Counted from the first letter of the stretch, positions 1-21,150 are shown. The stretch is DNA of 64,000 nt from Engraulis encrasicolus (GCF_034702125.1 NC_085866.1:20680815-20744814); one strand, 5' to 3'. The notes: generated from the sequence alone by a model not told the origin. Made by a program: numbers and translations.

Positions 1-1338
1 TGTTGTGTTAAGACCTTGTTCTGAGCAGTCAGTCACCTCATCTCCTTCCATCAGCCAGCCGGCTAGCAGATGCTAGAAGAACATGAAGATGGAGGAGCAG
101 GAGGAGGAGGAGAAGGAATCCATCTGCCACCTATAAGCCGACCGTTCGTTCGTTTCCTCTCCTCCCCTCCCTAAAAAGGTTTATGCAGGACTTATGCACG
201 GTGTGTAATCTCGTCAACAGATCAACAAGTCCCGGTGTGGGTCGGGGAGGGAGGCGGTGCCGCAGGAGAGGAGGGGAGAGGAGAGAGCATCGGGCAGGCT
301 GTAATGGGATTGGAGAGGGCTGCGAAAGCTAGGATACCATGATTAGCCCCGCTCTATTCAGTGCTGGACTGGTCATTTAGAATTACAGGGCATTTTCACG
401 GTGTGCCGATAGGGGCCAATACTGTTGTTATTTGTTTGTCGACTGGCCTGGAGTTTAGAGGGAGTGGGAGAGGGAACCATTCGTCCATCTTCAACACAGT
501 ATATAACGTAGACTGAGTGAAGTAGGATGCAATACGAACAATGGCTCGTATGTGTGAGGGGACAGTTAAAGCCAAAAATGCCCGGGCCTTTTTTACTCCC
601 GGTCCAGTCCTGGCTCTATTGCTCCTTTAGGAGATTTGAGACCCCAGCACCCTACGCTAGCCGATCAAGACAAGTCTCTGAACATGGTAGTGACGTGTGT
701 TCAAAATCCTGCTCCTGTGGTTTAGGTAGGCAGGAGTTGGGAGAGAGGAGAAAGTGACAGAGGCCAGGTGATTTAAGGGTGAAGAGGGAAAAGTTTAAGT
801 GAGATGATGAGTGTTCTCAGAAACTTCCCATTGAACTGTGGCCCCTCGGGACTGTGGTGTGGAGTGAATGAAGAACTATGAGGACTCCTCTCTGAATTGC
901 TAATTGTGCAAGTCAAGCTGCATCAAGGTGTCAATCATTGGTCACCAAATCCTCTTGACTGTCAGGAACTCCTCTGAAGGGTGCATCAAAAAATGGTATA
1001 CACACGTATCATTGCAATTTAACATTGAAAATGAGAAATTATGAATGAAAGAACCAGAGATTATTAAATTCAAATTGAATTCAAGTGTGACTGTGATTGA
1101 ATATAGACATTCATTTGCTTTAGTTTGTTTCCATTATGGTCCAGACACTGCTGACAATGCAAGTCACACACAATTTCCTTGGTATTTTTCCAGCATTTAC
1201 TTCCTCCAATGGCTGTTTTCAATTCAGTTGCAGGTCTCATACTTTAGACAGGGGGTTGTCAATGGGGGCTATACAGCCCCCTGAGGAACATTAGGGAACC
1301 CATCGTTACAACCAACAGTGTTTAAGGAAGGCCAAACA

Positions 1339-1485
1339 CTATCGGATCCACACCACCCCAGCTACACACACATCGCCCTACTACCATCTGGCCACAGATA
1401 CAGGTGCATGCGTGCCCACACCTGTCGACTAAGGGACACCTTCTTTCCTCAAGCCATCAGGCTGCTTAACGCTAAACCACCATAG
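1339..1485 (+). mobile_element. 3' end of a non-LTR (LINE) ORF2, remnant
   Basis: One frame reads DPHHPSYTHIALLPSGHRYR then CMRAHTCRLRDTFFPQAIRL and LNAKPP before TAG. The LPSGxRYR ... FFPQAIRLLN pattern is the familiar C-terminus of fish L2/Rex-type retrotransposon polyproteins. Only this short end is left, a typical 5'-truncated insertion. Confidence 0.75.
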
Positions 1486-2218
1486 ACAATGAAAAATGAT
1501 TCACTCCTTCACTCATCATCCCTTTTCTTCAACCTGCCTTTTTTACATGGACACTTTAAAAAAAAATTGGTATATTTCACAAGGGGGGCATTGGCAGGCT
1601 TATTATGAGGTCAAGGGAGCGTTGGGAGGCTTATGACGAGCAGCTCACAGGGGCGTTGACACCCACCACTTTAGACATCAGCTTGGGAACAGTCAGTGAC
1701 AACACACCAAAATTATATCTATACATTCTATTGCACTTTGAATATTACATACCTACTTTTAAATTATTTGAAGTATGTATATTTTTGGGAATGTAGTGTA
1801 TTTAATATATTTTCTTCCTTGCGGTAAAAACTTAGTCTTAGCCTTAGTATCAGTCAATTGGCAAATGAAACATCTTGTCATGCACTATTTTCTCTTGCTG
1901 TTCTCTGACAAGCTACTCTCTCTTCTTAGTAACAAAACCTCTTGGTATGTCTTGTCTTGATATCTTAGAGCCCAGCCCTACTGCCAATGATATTTTCTCT
2001 TCTGTGTGGCAATAGGAAATGCAATGAGCAGTGAGCGCATTCTGTCTACCACATCTGCTGGTCATCACCTATTGAGCAACAGGAAGTGTGTCTGTGCCAG
2101 AGTGCAAAACAGAGCAGAGCAGAGGATGGAACAAGGAGGGGCAGTGCAGAGGATCAGCGATGTCCTGCACACTTTACTTTAGTGTCTCTTATGTAATCTA
2201 TTGATCCTGTGCAAGGTT

Positions 2219-2356
2219 AAATGCACGCACGCGCACACACACACACGCATGCATACACGCACGCACACTGCATACACGCACGCACACTGCATACACACAC
2301 ACACACACACACACACGGACACTGCACACACACACGCACGCACGCACGCACGCACG

Positions 2357-2388
<32 letters not shown>

Positions 2389-2396
2389 CACGCACG

Positions 2397-2462
<66 letters not shown>
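2219..2462. repeat. compound microsatellite (CA)n / (GCAC)n / (GGCA)n
   Basis: About 240 bp of CA-based repeats with a GGCA block near 2357-2391 and a pure CA run at about 2401-2461. Open frames across it are repeat artefacts. Confidence 0.97.
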
Positions 2463-2463
<1 letters not shown>

Positions 2464-3392
2464 ACGTACAGTGGAGAGAAGGAGAGCATCTGGTCCAAAG
2501 CTGCTACTGTGGTGCGGTAGTGATTAGGGTTAGAGGAAATGGCAGTTTTCTAATTCCTTTCTTCCTCAAACATTTCAAAATACCCTACCACACACTAAAT
2601 AAATCCACATGCTTTACAACACATTACCATAACACTGTCACAGATACATTTCTTTGACATTCTAATAGTCTAATGTCAACTAAAACTGTGAATGAGGGCC
2701 TAAGCGCCCTGTGGCAAAAAAAGAGGGTGAATGAAACTGCTTTCATGTATTATTTGTTAAGTAGTCATAAAAGATGAACCATTTAGCAATTACAGTATTT
2801 TCTCTATCATCCTTCAGAATCCTTATCGTACAGCTGAGATTAACTATTTATTATTACCCGTTGCACACAAGCCACAATTTTGTTCTCACTGCTGGCCTGT
2901 TCTTGGTAGTCAGTTTACTTGACTTAGCTCTCCCGACATCCGTTTTAAATTTGTTCTATTGCAACAGTTGGGGACAACACAAATGCCTGATAACACTTAC
3001 AGTAGAGTTTAACAAAGTTGGTCTTTGCTCTGAGTTTGTGTTTCGGAACCTTAATATGACTTCTTTCTATAGCACTTTCCCAACACATAGGTCGGTATTT
3101 TGCCAAATCTTGATCACCAAAGTAAAAACCATTAGGCCCAAACGATGCAGCATGCTGCAATAGATGTCATGTGACTGAAAGACAAAGACTTGGTCTGGCG
3201 ACAAATTGCACCTAATTAATGCAGACAACTGAGGGTGTGCCAACAAGCTAAATGTGTCCATACCAGAAAGAGAAGCTCACTGACCTGAATACACCCTCTC
3301 TACCCTCATGCCATCCCCATTGTCTTACATGACTTTGCGTGGCACGGGTTACATGGTACACAAATGTACCTGGGTCTTTTGGGTGCTTACCT

Positions 3393-3653
3393 GAGTCTAC
3401 TAGCCTGATTTTCATCAACGTTCAAATTTCTTCGAGACTTGGTCTGACCAAGACCATAATAATTAACATTTCCCAAACGGCATGGTTGACCTGCCTCCCT
3501 TGGTTTGCTTATGGCTGTTTGCTTATCGACAAAGTGGGAGGAGTTCCCGTATTTTCGGGAACTCAGAAAGTACTTGCATTGCTCTTGACCTGCCTAGTTG
3601 CAACGCTGAAAGTGTTGCGTCACTAGGAGGGCACAGCCTGGCTAGAGTCTACT
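3393..3653. repeat. dispersed repeat, also present at about 23147-23545
   Basis: Shares the GACTTGGTCTGACCAAGA and CGGCATGGTTGACC segments and the TTGCGTCACT end with 23147-23545. Imperfect mirrored ends (AGCCTG near 3401, CCTGGCT near 3638) suggest a DNA-transposon derivative. Confidence 0.55.
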
Positions 3654-3676
3654 GCTTGGCTATCTTGTCTTTATGT

Positions 3677-3945
3677 CAGGGGTGGGACACCTTTTCCATA
3701 CGAGGGGCCACTTCAAATTCCTCCAAGGGCTGTAAAAGTCCTACAAGGGGCATGCTATGAACACAAACCAGGATTTCCCGACGCACATTAAGCCTTTATT
3801 TAGGCCTTTAAAACAGACCCCACCAATCTAGGTCCCCTGGATATACTGTACCTTAATTGTATTGCAAATGTAAATATGTAATATTTCATTCAAATTATAT
3901 AGGGGCCAGATAAAAGGCCCTTGAGACATAGGTGCCCCACCCCTG
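3677..3945. mobile_element. hAT-like MITE with near-perfect 8-bp target duplication
   Basis: Termini CAGGGGTGGG and its approximate complement ending CCACCCCTG. The flanks are CTTTATGT and CCTTATGT (7 of 8 identical). 269 bp, no coding capacity. Related copies: about 38890-39065 and 63256-63423. Confidence 0.75.
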
Positions 3946-4512
3946 CCTTATGTCATCTCAGGACAAAAGATCCATCAAGCACCTGTAACTTGTCTGTGTC
4001 GGCAGGCCCTGGCCAGCAATAAAGATGAAGGATCAACAGTGTATTGTGTTTTATTAAACACAACATAAAATCAGATGTGTATAAAGTAGAATTAGAAGTA
4101 CTCACACTGTGTATCTACCACATGAGATACACATTGCGTGCAGTTATTCACAGTGGAATAACTGATGTATGAACTAACTACGGTATGTAAGATCCTGCAT
4201 TAGTGTTGTAATTACGTATATCAGTAAGAGTGCTTATACTTCTACTTTATACACCTCTACATAAATTGTGGCAGATGTATGGCAAGCAACCAAAGACCGA
4301 TAGTCAAAATGTTTATCCTGCAGAGAGGTTCTTGGTGAGGCCATAGGCCTTCATCAATTGTAATCTTCAGTGAGCTTCACGTGCTTCACGTGAGCAAGTG
4401 AGTGACTCTCTGAGGCGTGCAGACATCTGACGTGGGACGTGATCTTTTTTTACCTCAGAGATTAAGGGGTTTCATTCAAGGGTAACTATCACTAATCACC
4501 AAAGTTGCTTAA

Positions 4513-4920
4513 AGGACCAGTTCAGTCAATTTCAACATGCAGTTGTAATGCTCACACTACCCTGGACTTGTCAGTACCTGAGTTTTTTTTCTCCCTTCTT
4601 CAGCCTTTTCCGAGATCTTCGTCACTGTAATGGGGGCAGTGCTTTGTTTACATTTCAAAAAAACATTTTTATTTATTCCCAAAAACATCCGAAAGGTTAT
4701 ACAACATCAGCAGACAACTAGCAAACAGCGGTACCTTTTGGGAAAATATTTGGAATAGGCCTATGTTAATTAAAAAAAAATGTAAACAAACTCTGCCTCC
4801 ATTAGAATAGCTCATATCTCGGAAAGGGCTTAGCCAAAAAATGTGGCATCACCGGGCACTGACAAGTCAAGGGTAGCGTGAGCAACACAACAGCATATTG
4901 AAATTGACTGAACTGGTCCT
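4513..4920. mobile_element. TTAA-flanked MITE (piggyBac-type)
   Basis: Perfect terminal inverted repeats starting AGGACCAGTTCAGTCAATTT, flanked by TTAA on both sides. 408 bp, non-coding. Related copies lie at about 35045-35402 and 44138-44505, and a fragment at about 6085-6195 in gnat2 intron 1. Confidence 0.8.
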
Positions 4921-5189
4921 TTAAAGTAGAAGTAGAAATACTGATACAGATGCAACACCAGTAGTATGATATTACACAGGTGCAGCTAGGGTAATAAATT
5001 AACGTTTTTCATTTGGTTAGAAGATGTTAAATCTTACTAACTAGCTAAACGTACACTCACTATTAGTCAAAGTGGGAGCCACCTTTCTACCAGCCAAACA
5101 GAATTTTCTCCAGTATTTATCCGGTGGGCTGGAGTTAATTTAGGGGGGAGTGGGGGGGGCCTCTCTGATTATTTTTTTCTTTTTCAAAG

Positions 5190-5285
5190 ATTTTTTTTTC
5201 TTGTTGACTTTATTTATGATAGGACAGTGAAGGTGGTGACAGGAAACGAGTGGGGGAGAGAGAAGGGGAAGGGCCAGCAGAGGAC
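5190..5285 (-). mobile_element. tRNA-SINE fragment
   Basis: Matches the tail half of the window's main SINE family (GACTTTATTTATGATAGGACAGTG ... in part) but lacks the tRNA-like head. Sits about 630 bp upstream of the gnat2 start. Confidence 0.6.
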
Positions 5286-5764
5286 CACAGTTTGTCCACA
5301 GCAGGGCTAGCACTGATTACTTTACTCAAGATTCCTACCAACACCCCCCATCCAACCCCAACCCCAACTCAAAATCACCCAGACTGTGTGTTTGTGTATA
5401 TGTGTGAGTACTCTTGAGCTTTGAGCTTATGTCTTTCACTTTTCCCTCAACCTTCACTTACTTGTCCTTGTTAGCAGCAGGCCTAATTGGATTGGCCGGT
5501 TCACAGGGGAAGCTCTTCTTTCAAACCCCTCCCCAATCCGAACCTAAGGCATTAGAGGGCTGTGGCAAGAGAAGGGAATTAAGGAGTCTGTTTGAGCCAT
5601 CAGGAGTCGAAAGACACGCCTCGTTGGCCAGGAGGGTTTGGAGCAGTTGGACCAGGCGCATCAGCAGGAGAGGGGAGTGTACCAACAGGACTCTTAGTGA
5701 CGCTGCCTCCTGATCCCTCACAGTCTCTTGCACCACACTCCACTCTGAGGTCACCTGTTCCCAC

Positions 5765-5795
<31 letters not shown>

Positions 5796-5917
5796 CCGCC
5801 ACAGCTGATTCAGGTGTGCGTTGCATCCCATTGCAAGAGGGGGAAGAGAACGAGAAGAGACGCATTTTTGCCGAAACCTCAGGACGTGTAGGATTTTAGC
5901 CGGGGAAGCTTGCAGCC

Positions 5918-15207
<9,290 letters not shown>

Positions 15208-15236
15208 GCAGTTCGTCGACAGGAGAGAAAAAAAGG
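15208..15236 (+). other. gnat2: gnat2 3'UTR part 1, ending at a predicted splice donor
   Basis: After the TAA, 29 nt of 3'UTR lead to AAAAGG|GTAAGCC, a good donor. A convincing acceptor (pyrimidine-rich run then ACCCAG) lies at 15856. This implies a 620-nt intron in the 3'UTR. The junction is within 50 nt of the stop, so it would not be expected to trigger nonsense-mediated decay. Inference from splice signals only. Confidence 0.5.
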
Positions 15237-15691
15237 GTAAGCCGAGTTGACACAGCATTCTGTAGCGATTGCTGGTGAGCTGAAGCTGAACCCGCATTCT
15301 GTAACACTATCCAACGCTATGGCAACTGTAGTTATGGTTCCATTCTCTAATGACTAGCAAAGTAATGGAGACCAGCTTTGACCAAGCTCAGGGAAACAGA
15401 CCACTGGAAATCTAATTTAGAACAGAGAGGTCACACTCTGCTCCCCCATCCCACCAAGAAGCATCATCGTGTCATACAGTCTTGTCATCGGTCAGCAGAG
15501 AGAGACCCAAAATGTTAATTCTCATACATCATCACAGCGCGCTCAAAGTGTTTATGTGTCTGACGTACAACAAAACGTGTCATTGGATTATTGGGATCCT
15601 TGGGGAAACCATGATGGTGAATTGATTCCATTTCTATTGACCGGCAAACATTTGTCTTGATTAGCACTTTGATGCACTGCTGCATTTCAGA

Positions 15692-15697
15692 AATAAA
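15692..15697 (+). promoter_or_regulatory. gnat2: possible proximal poly(A) signal of gnat2
   Basis: AATAAA about 485 nt after the stop, followed by a T/G-rich stretch. It would serve a transcript in which the 3'UTR intron is retained. Confidence 0.4.
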
Positions 15698-15856
15698 ATT
15701 GATATTGACATTGTATTGCTTTTCCGCTCTGTAACACTATGGAGCCTTCAGAGGAGCATGCCAAATGTCAATCCCATGATGTCATCTGAGCTAAATGACA
15801 TGATTGTTTTTGTTTGCAATTATTGAAAGTTGTTCTTGTCTTTCTTCTCTACCCAG

Positions 15857-16866
15857 GACCCCATCGTCTCTGGTACTGTGCCTCAAGCACAGCTCTGAGA
15901 AGACCCCACAGTGTGCACTACTGGCTGTGGTTTACACTCACCAAGAAGCCCCAGACCCCTCCATTCCCCTCTCCACACCCCCACCTCACCTCTGCTGGAC
16001 AGTATAGTGCGAAACAGACTTGGCCCCCCCATCACGCGAGTGGGGTCAACAGTAAACATCATCACAGAGGGATGCTACATGTCATTTTTGAAGGAAACAT
16101 TTTATAAGGGAAAGAATGTTGGTATCTCCAAGGCTGCTTGTAGAGGCTGGTGTAGCCGTTTGCTCCTGAGTTTTTAAATCCTAGCATTACTACTGTTGTT
16201 GGTGGCTTTATGATGCAAAGATGGTTTTTGATTGTAACAGCACATCGTCAAGCCTGAAAAAAGAGACCAATTTTTATAGTAATTCTTTCATTTTCTTTTG
16301 TGTACAGTACCATTCAGTGTGTAGTTTGAAATTTGGAACATTTTCATGTTCGGGGAAAAATATGTCATAACTCTGGAAGATTACAAAAACAAAACTTATC
16401 GTTTTTGATGTAATCAAATGCATGTTGTGTACTTCAATGTGTGAAACGATCTTTTCTCAGAATCAAATCCAGTAGGGGGTGTATTTTGTAAATAAGAGTA
16501 GGTAAATTATTTATTTGACAAAAGATATAAATATATATTATTGCATCTACATATATATTAAAATTTATTTAAATCTTTGAGGAGAGAAGATATTTTTGCA
16601 TGTCATTTCAGTAGGCCTTGTGTTCATTGTTGACTTGTCCGCAACACAGCTCATTGTGACATCTTCATCAAATAGAACCTTCAGCTTGCAACATTGTGAT
16701 GGTATGTCTGGTGATTGTGCTTGAGATCCTCCTCCTCAAGCTTTTACATGGTGGAAACATTAGAGTCCTGCTTTATTTTATTTTGAACCTGATGCTTTAT
16801 GGCCTGTTAAATCCTGTTCTGGCTTGTAAATGTAGAACAAAAAAAATTAAAAAAATCATCTCCCAT
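15857..16866 (+). other. gnat2: predicted gnat2 terminal non-coding exon (3'UTR part 2)
   Basis: Starts after a strong pyrimidine tract and ACCCAG. It contains no long open frame. Two ATTAAA hexamers are present (16558-16563 and 16846-16851); the second is followed by a GT-rich element (around 16868-16885), so I place the end near 16866. It would leave about 360 bp before the convergent gnai3 3' end. The boundaries need transcript data. Confidence 0.4.
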
Positions 16867-17244
16867 GTTTGTGTTTCCTGTCCTGTTATTGAAGTCTGGA
16901 TGGAAACAAATCTGTTCTGTATAGTGCCCATATTTCAGCATGTAAGCACAAAAAGATTCCTCACAGAAACATTCCACTCCCTCACGATGAAGAGGAATTG
17001 TGTTACAGCAAAGAAATGTTAATTTCTACTTCTGTCGTGCGAGAAAAGATAATTGTGGACACAGAAAAGAGTCTGGAAAAACTGTTAGTAAAACATTCAC
17101 GGCAGTAGAAAGCAACTACTCGCCTACTTCACCGGCATGATCCATGGTCTACAATGACACTTCCATGGCGCAGGTGACAAAATGGGAGGACATGGGTGGT
17201 ATCAGCAAAAACAGACAGAGTCAAGATCAGTTTGGATGCAGTGC

Positions 17245-17250
17245 TTTAAT
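17245..17250 (-). promoter_or_regulatory. gnai3: predicted gnai3 poly(A) signal
   Basis: TTTAAT on plus is ATTAAA on minus, with a U/GU-rich element about 20-35 nt downstream in the gene direction. It is the best-formed candidate in the tail-to-tail interval. Confidence 0.4.
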
Positions 17251-17538
17251 AGATATTAGTGGTCAATTCTCAAAAGGGAATAAAAGCACTCTTCAACCTC
17301 CACTATTTTCTTTTTCTGCTATAAAAATAAGAAGGAAAAAAACTGTACTCTTAGTGGCATTATCTAACAGTGTTAAGATAAAACAAAAACAATTTAGTTT
17401 AGTTTATCTAGACAAAGTTAAACAATACCAAATGACATAAAAACAGTCCTCTGGGAATGTACTGACTATTTCGGAGGAGCAGGCTGCTACGGTTGGTCTC
17501 ACACCCACAACTGTTAGGCATTTGGCAGATTATGATCT

Positions 17539-17659
17539 GGGGTGCATTTCTGGAAAGTTGCTAACTTTGTTAGCTACTTTGTTGGTTGCAATGCAATTTC
17601 CCATTGGCAACTACCAAAGTTGCTAACTGTCAACAACCACACTTTCCAGAAATGCACCC
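17539..17659. mobile_element. foldback MITE inside the predicted gnai3 3'UTR
   Basis: GGGGTGCATTTCTGGAAAG at the left is perfectly mirrored by CTTTCCAGAAATGCACCCC at the right. A related copy is at about 62875-62999. Confidence 0.75.
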
Positions 17660-18906
17660 CTGTACTGTACAGGCAAGGTATGCTGTGACTGAGGCTCAAG
17701 AGCGTTTTCACAATGTAACAGTTTTTTCCCATGTAGGCCGATGGTTTTCTACCACCTTCATGCGGTTTGGTCAGATATAGATAGTAGGCTAGATATGTAT
17801 TTTTAAATCCATCAACTGAAATCCACAGGATTAAAAACAGTATGCTGAAGAAAACAAGCCAGATTAAAAAAAAAACCTTCTACAAGCTTTCAAATCCCAC
17901 ATGAATAGGTCAAGGTTATGATCATACAAAAGAAAATATTACAAAGTTTTTAACTGAAAGACCACATGTGACAAGGCAGACCGTTGCAAAAGGTTCTCTC
18001 ATTCAACTGGTAATTATAATTCACTATACAAATTAAACTGTAGTGGCTACCTACATATAAAAATATTGTCTAATATAAAGTGGTCCATTTTTTTTTGGTT
18101 AGTAAAAACTCATAAAAACTTAAAGTTCATAAAAACTTGTACCATCCCTATGGGTTCTCCAAGTCATTAAATCTGATCTAGTTTTAAAGTGAAATTGGCA
18201 CAAACAGGCATCACATTCCATAATGCTTTCATTAGACAAAACCACAGCATCAACCAACAATCTCAAAAGGTCGAAACAGATGATTCCATAAGTATTATTT
18301 TTAAACATAAGGTTTTAAATAACTTATCTAGAGAGTGGATCATTGTAACTATTATCTGCTGAATGAATAATTACAGTTACAGGCTGTGCTGTGCAGACCT
18401 AGTTTTAAAACAAACAAAAAAGCACGAGTAACATTAAGCTAAAACATAATTAAAACAATGTAAAAGGTGTGGAAATTGAAGTTCTGTTTTGCAGTTGTCA
18501 TTCTGGGCACAGTCTGGCCTGATTCGGTTGAATGTAGAGATATAAAAAACCCTGACAAAAAGTGACTGAATGTGACATTAAAAAGTATGTCAAAAAAATA
18601 CAATATACAGGAAGGAAATCTTAAAACAAAACAACAACAAAAACATGGCACTGATGTAGAATAAAAAAAAGAAAGACAACCAGACACTTGAAAACTTGAA
18701 TTTGCACAGCTGTGTCTTGAGTGCAGTATGCGGTAAGTAACCGTGTCTACATGCTGTAGGTCCACTTTGCAAACATACTTACGCTGGCCTTTCGAAAGAT
18801 AGCCGCCCGCTACCGAATCCATCTCTTTCTCTCGTCTCACGGTGATACCAGTCACTGCAAGACAGAAGGAAGAAAAACAGGCCTTGTTTACACATGTGGT
18901 GGTTTT

Positions 18907-19382
18907 GGTAACGCTTTACTTGACGCCGGTGTCATAAGCATGCCATTACAGTATCATAATAGTGTTATGCATGCGTCATAAACATTATGTCTATGTCAAA
19001 CATTTTATGACTGTCGGCCTTAAAGTGATACTGTCCCATTTTTGGAAATAAGCTCATATTACACCCTTGAGTTAAATAATTGAGTTTTACCTTTCTCCTG
19101 TACTTTCAACCGTTCTCTGAGTACGGCAGTGCAAATGTTACCTCCAAGCTAACAGTTAACATTGACTCCTATGAGACCAGTTAGCCGCCAGCTGGTCTCA
19201 TAGGATTCAATTAATTAAGGGAGGTGTAATATGAGCTTATTTCCAAAAATGGAACAGTATCACTTTAAGCAACATTCGGTTATAGCAAAGACAATCCAAG
19301 GACATAATGTTTATGACTTATCTATGACTGTCATGACAGTGTAATGACATGCTTATGACACCGGCGTCAAGTAAAGTGTTCC
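18907..19382. mobile_element. MITE with about 45-bp terminal inverted repeats, interrupted by another MITE
   Basis: Ends ACTTGACGCCGGTGTCATAA and its complement at 19357-19375. A second, uninterrupted copy is at 56642-56948. The insert is 19024-19264. Confidence 0.8.
19024..19264. mobile_element. TTAA-flanked MITE nested in a second MITE
   Basis: Inverted ends AGTGATACTGT and ACAGTATCACT, with the inner TTTGGAAATAAGCTCATATT also mirrored. Flanked by TTAA at 19020-19023 and 19265-19268. 241 bp, non-coding. Confidence 0.8.
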
Positions 19383-19696
19383 ATCATTTTTTATAGCATT
19401 TACAGCACAACATTAGGACACAAAGGAATGTCTTTGTTGTGTTGACACAAAACGGTGCTGAATACCCCTAAAACAGTTGTATACCAAAAATGTGCACAAC
19501 TTGCCTCCAGGCCCTTAAATAAACACAGAACAAAACAGAAATCCTGCCTAGACTAGAATCATTACATAGTCATCATACAGTCAGATCTACATGCAGCATG
19601 GCTTTGCTGTGGATAGTGTGAAAGAGTGGTCTGCCCCCCTGGGTGGAGGCGCCACATTTATTGTTTAAACAAAGGCAGCATTTCGATCCACTAGTG

Positions 19697-20291
19697 TAGT
19701 GTTTCTCAACATGGGCGGTACAGCCCCCCCAGGGGGTGTTGCGGAGCTCTAGGGGGGCGTTGAGAACAGGGGGGCAGGATTTGGCTGGTTAGCTTCGCCG
19801 ACTAGCAAGTCGCCATTTTCGCATTTCCTACATCCACTTCACTCATGATGATTGGTGGGTACGCACGTTTAGTGTTGGGTGCACACACCTATACAGGTTT
19901 GTGGTTGGGCACATCCATGCATCCAATGCCCGTCTCCCATATAGCTTTCTGGTACACCGTAAGTCAGTCAGTAACGTGGCACGTAATTGGCTGAGTAAAC
20001 TGTCGGCGGAAATAACTCCATTTTGGAAGCTGAAAAAACAATTTTGACTGAATTCACTAGCTTAGCATTTCCCATTGAAATGACTGGAGGCGGGATTTAT
20101 TCACTCTCTCCTGTTCTTATACTACCTCCATGGTTGAGAAGGATATAGCTGAAAGGGGGCAGTGCTTAGTTGCCATTGGGGGGTATTAGTACATTTCATT
20201 TTTTTAAGGCTTATGATGAGGTCAAGGGGGCTTTGGGAGGCTAGTGATGAGGTCAAGGGGGCGTTTGTTCAAAAAAGGTTGAGGACCACTG
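19697..20291. mobile_element. hAT-like MITE with perfect 8-bp target duplication
   Basis: Termini TAGTGTTTCTCAAC and GTTGAGGACCACTG; flanked on both sides by CACTAGTG. 595 bp, in the gnai3 3'UTR intron. Confidence 0.8.
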
Positions 20292-21150
20292 CACTAGTGG
20301 GATCTTCCTCAGGCAATGAGAATAATGGTTTTGGACGACTTCTATGGAAGTTACCACATGGTGGCTCCAATCAAGTCTTAGTCTTACTTCAGCATCACAG
20401 TACAATGTCTAAACTCCTACTTTTTGTGTTTCATATCTTCTTTTTACTATGAATTGTACACATTATATGTTTATAAACCTGCTCTACAGTACCATTAACC
20501 TGTGAATCAGGGCTTCAGTGAAGGCCCCACTGCTACAGTTCGTGTTTGACATCTTCCCCTCACAGTGAGCTGTAAGTGTTATAACTCTGTATGCACGCGG
20601 TGTATAAAATAAGCCAACTCTTGAGCAGCACTCATCTGAGCGTCAGGGGTTCAGTAAAGGCCACTCTCCTACACGTAGTATTTGAGCTCTTCTCTTCACT
20701 TCACTGTTCACCTACTCTACTGAATGACTCACCTGAGTGCCCCAGGTACAGTGCAAGCCACAGTCCTGAAGGTGGTGTTTGAGGTCTTCTTTCACTCCGA
20801 CTTCCTTCCTTCCCTCTTTCCTGCATTTCTTCCTCCTTCCTTCCTGCACTTCCACGTTATAACTGTGTACACAGCATTAATACCTACTCTACGACTCTGA
20901 GAGCTCTGGGTTCAGTCAAGCCCACATTCATGCTGGCGGTGTTTGATATTTCATTTTCACAGCGTGGTGTATGGGGCATAAACACCTACTTTACTGCACC
21001 CCTCACCTGAGCGCTAGAGATTCAGTAAAGGCCTACAGTTGTGTTTCATGTCTTCTTTTCTCTTCCATGTTATAACTGTGAATCTGGCTAAAAAATACCA
21101 ACTCTAACACTCACACAAGCCTCAGGGGGTTCGGTAAAGCCCGCTTTCCT

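Larger units (their letters stand above)
1..5917. other. non-coding sequence upstream of gnat2
   Basis: No conserved coding exon is seen on either strand. The stretch 1-300 is purine/pyrimidine-skewed and could hold a 5' exon of a left-hand neighbour (AMPD2 in mammals), but nothing in it is recognisable. The rest holds a LINE 3' remnant, a compound microsatellite, hAT-like and TTAA MITEs and a SINE fragment, listed separately. The gnat2 promoter must lie near its right end; no TATA or clear CRX-type site is identified. Confidence 0.5.
17228..18854 (-). other. gnai3: predicted gnai3 terminal non-coding exon (3'UTR part 2)
   Basis: On the minus strand a TTGCAG acceptor at 18855-18857 opens an A/T-rich non-coding exon. 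ATTAAA (plus-strand 17245-17250) with a T/G-rich downstream element (TCTGTCTGTTTTTGC on minus) gives a plausible cleavage point near 17228. Pairs with the donor 15 nt after the gnai3 stop codon. An inverted-repeat element (17539-17659) sits inside it. An internal GTAAGT donor at 18777-18782 could split the exon. Confidence 0.4.

Noticed and set aside
1..300. Possible first exon of an AMPD2-like neighbour
   Set aside because: Synteny predicts such a neighbour to the left, but no frame on either strand matches AMPD2 sequence I can recognise, and no splice site or start is convincing.
2179..2527. Overlapping long open frames of alternating Cys-Val or His-Thr on both strands
   Set aside because: Pure translation of CA/GCAC/GGCA microsatellite. 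The same applies to frames at 27.5-27.9, 36.1-36.5, 37.7-38.1, 54.4-54.7 and 61.5-61.9 kb.
18439..18855. 138-codon minus-strand open frame
   Set aside because: Lies in the predicted gnai3 3'UTR exon; its composition is F/C/S-rich, from A/T-rich DNA, with no recognisable domain.
20461..21150. Alternative terminal coding exons of gnai3
   Set aside because: The units lack acceptor sites and contain in-frame stops or frame breaks before the tail, so they are better seen as decayed duplications.
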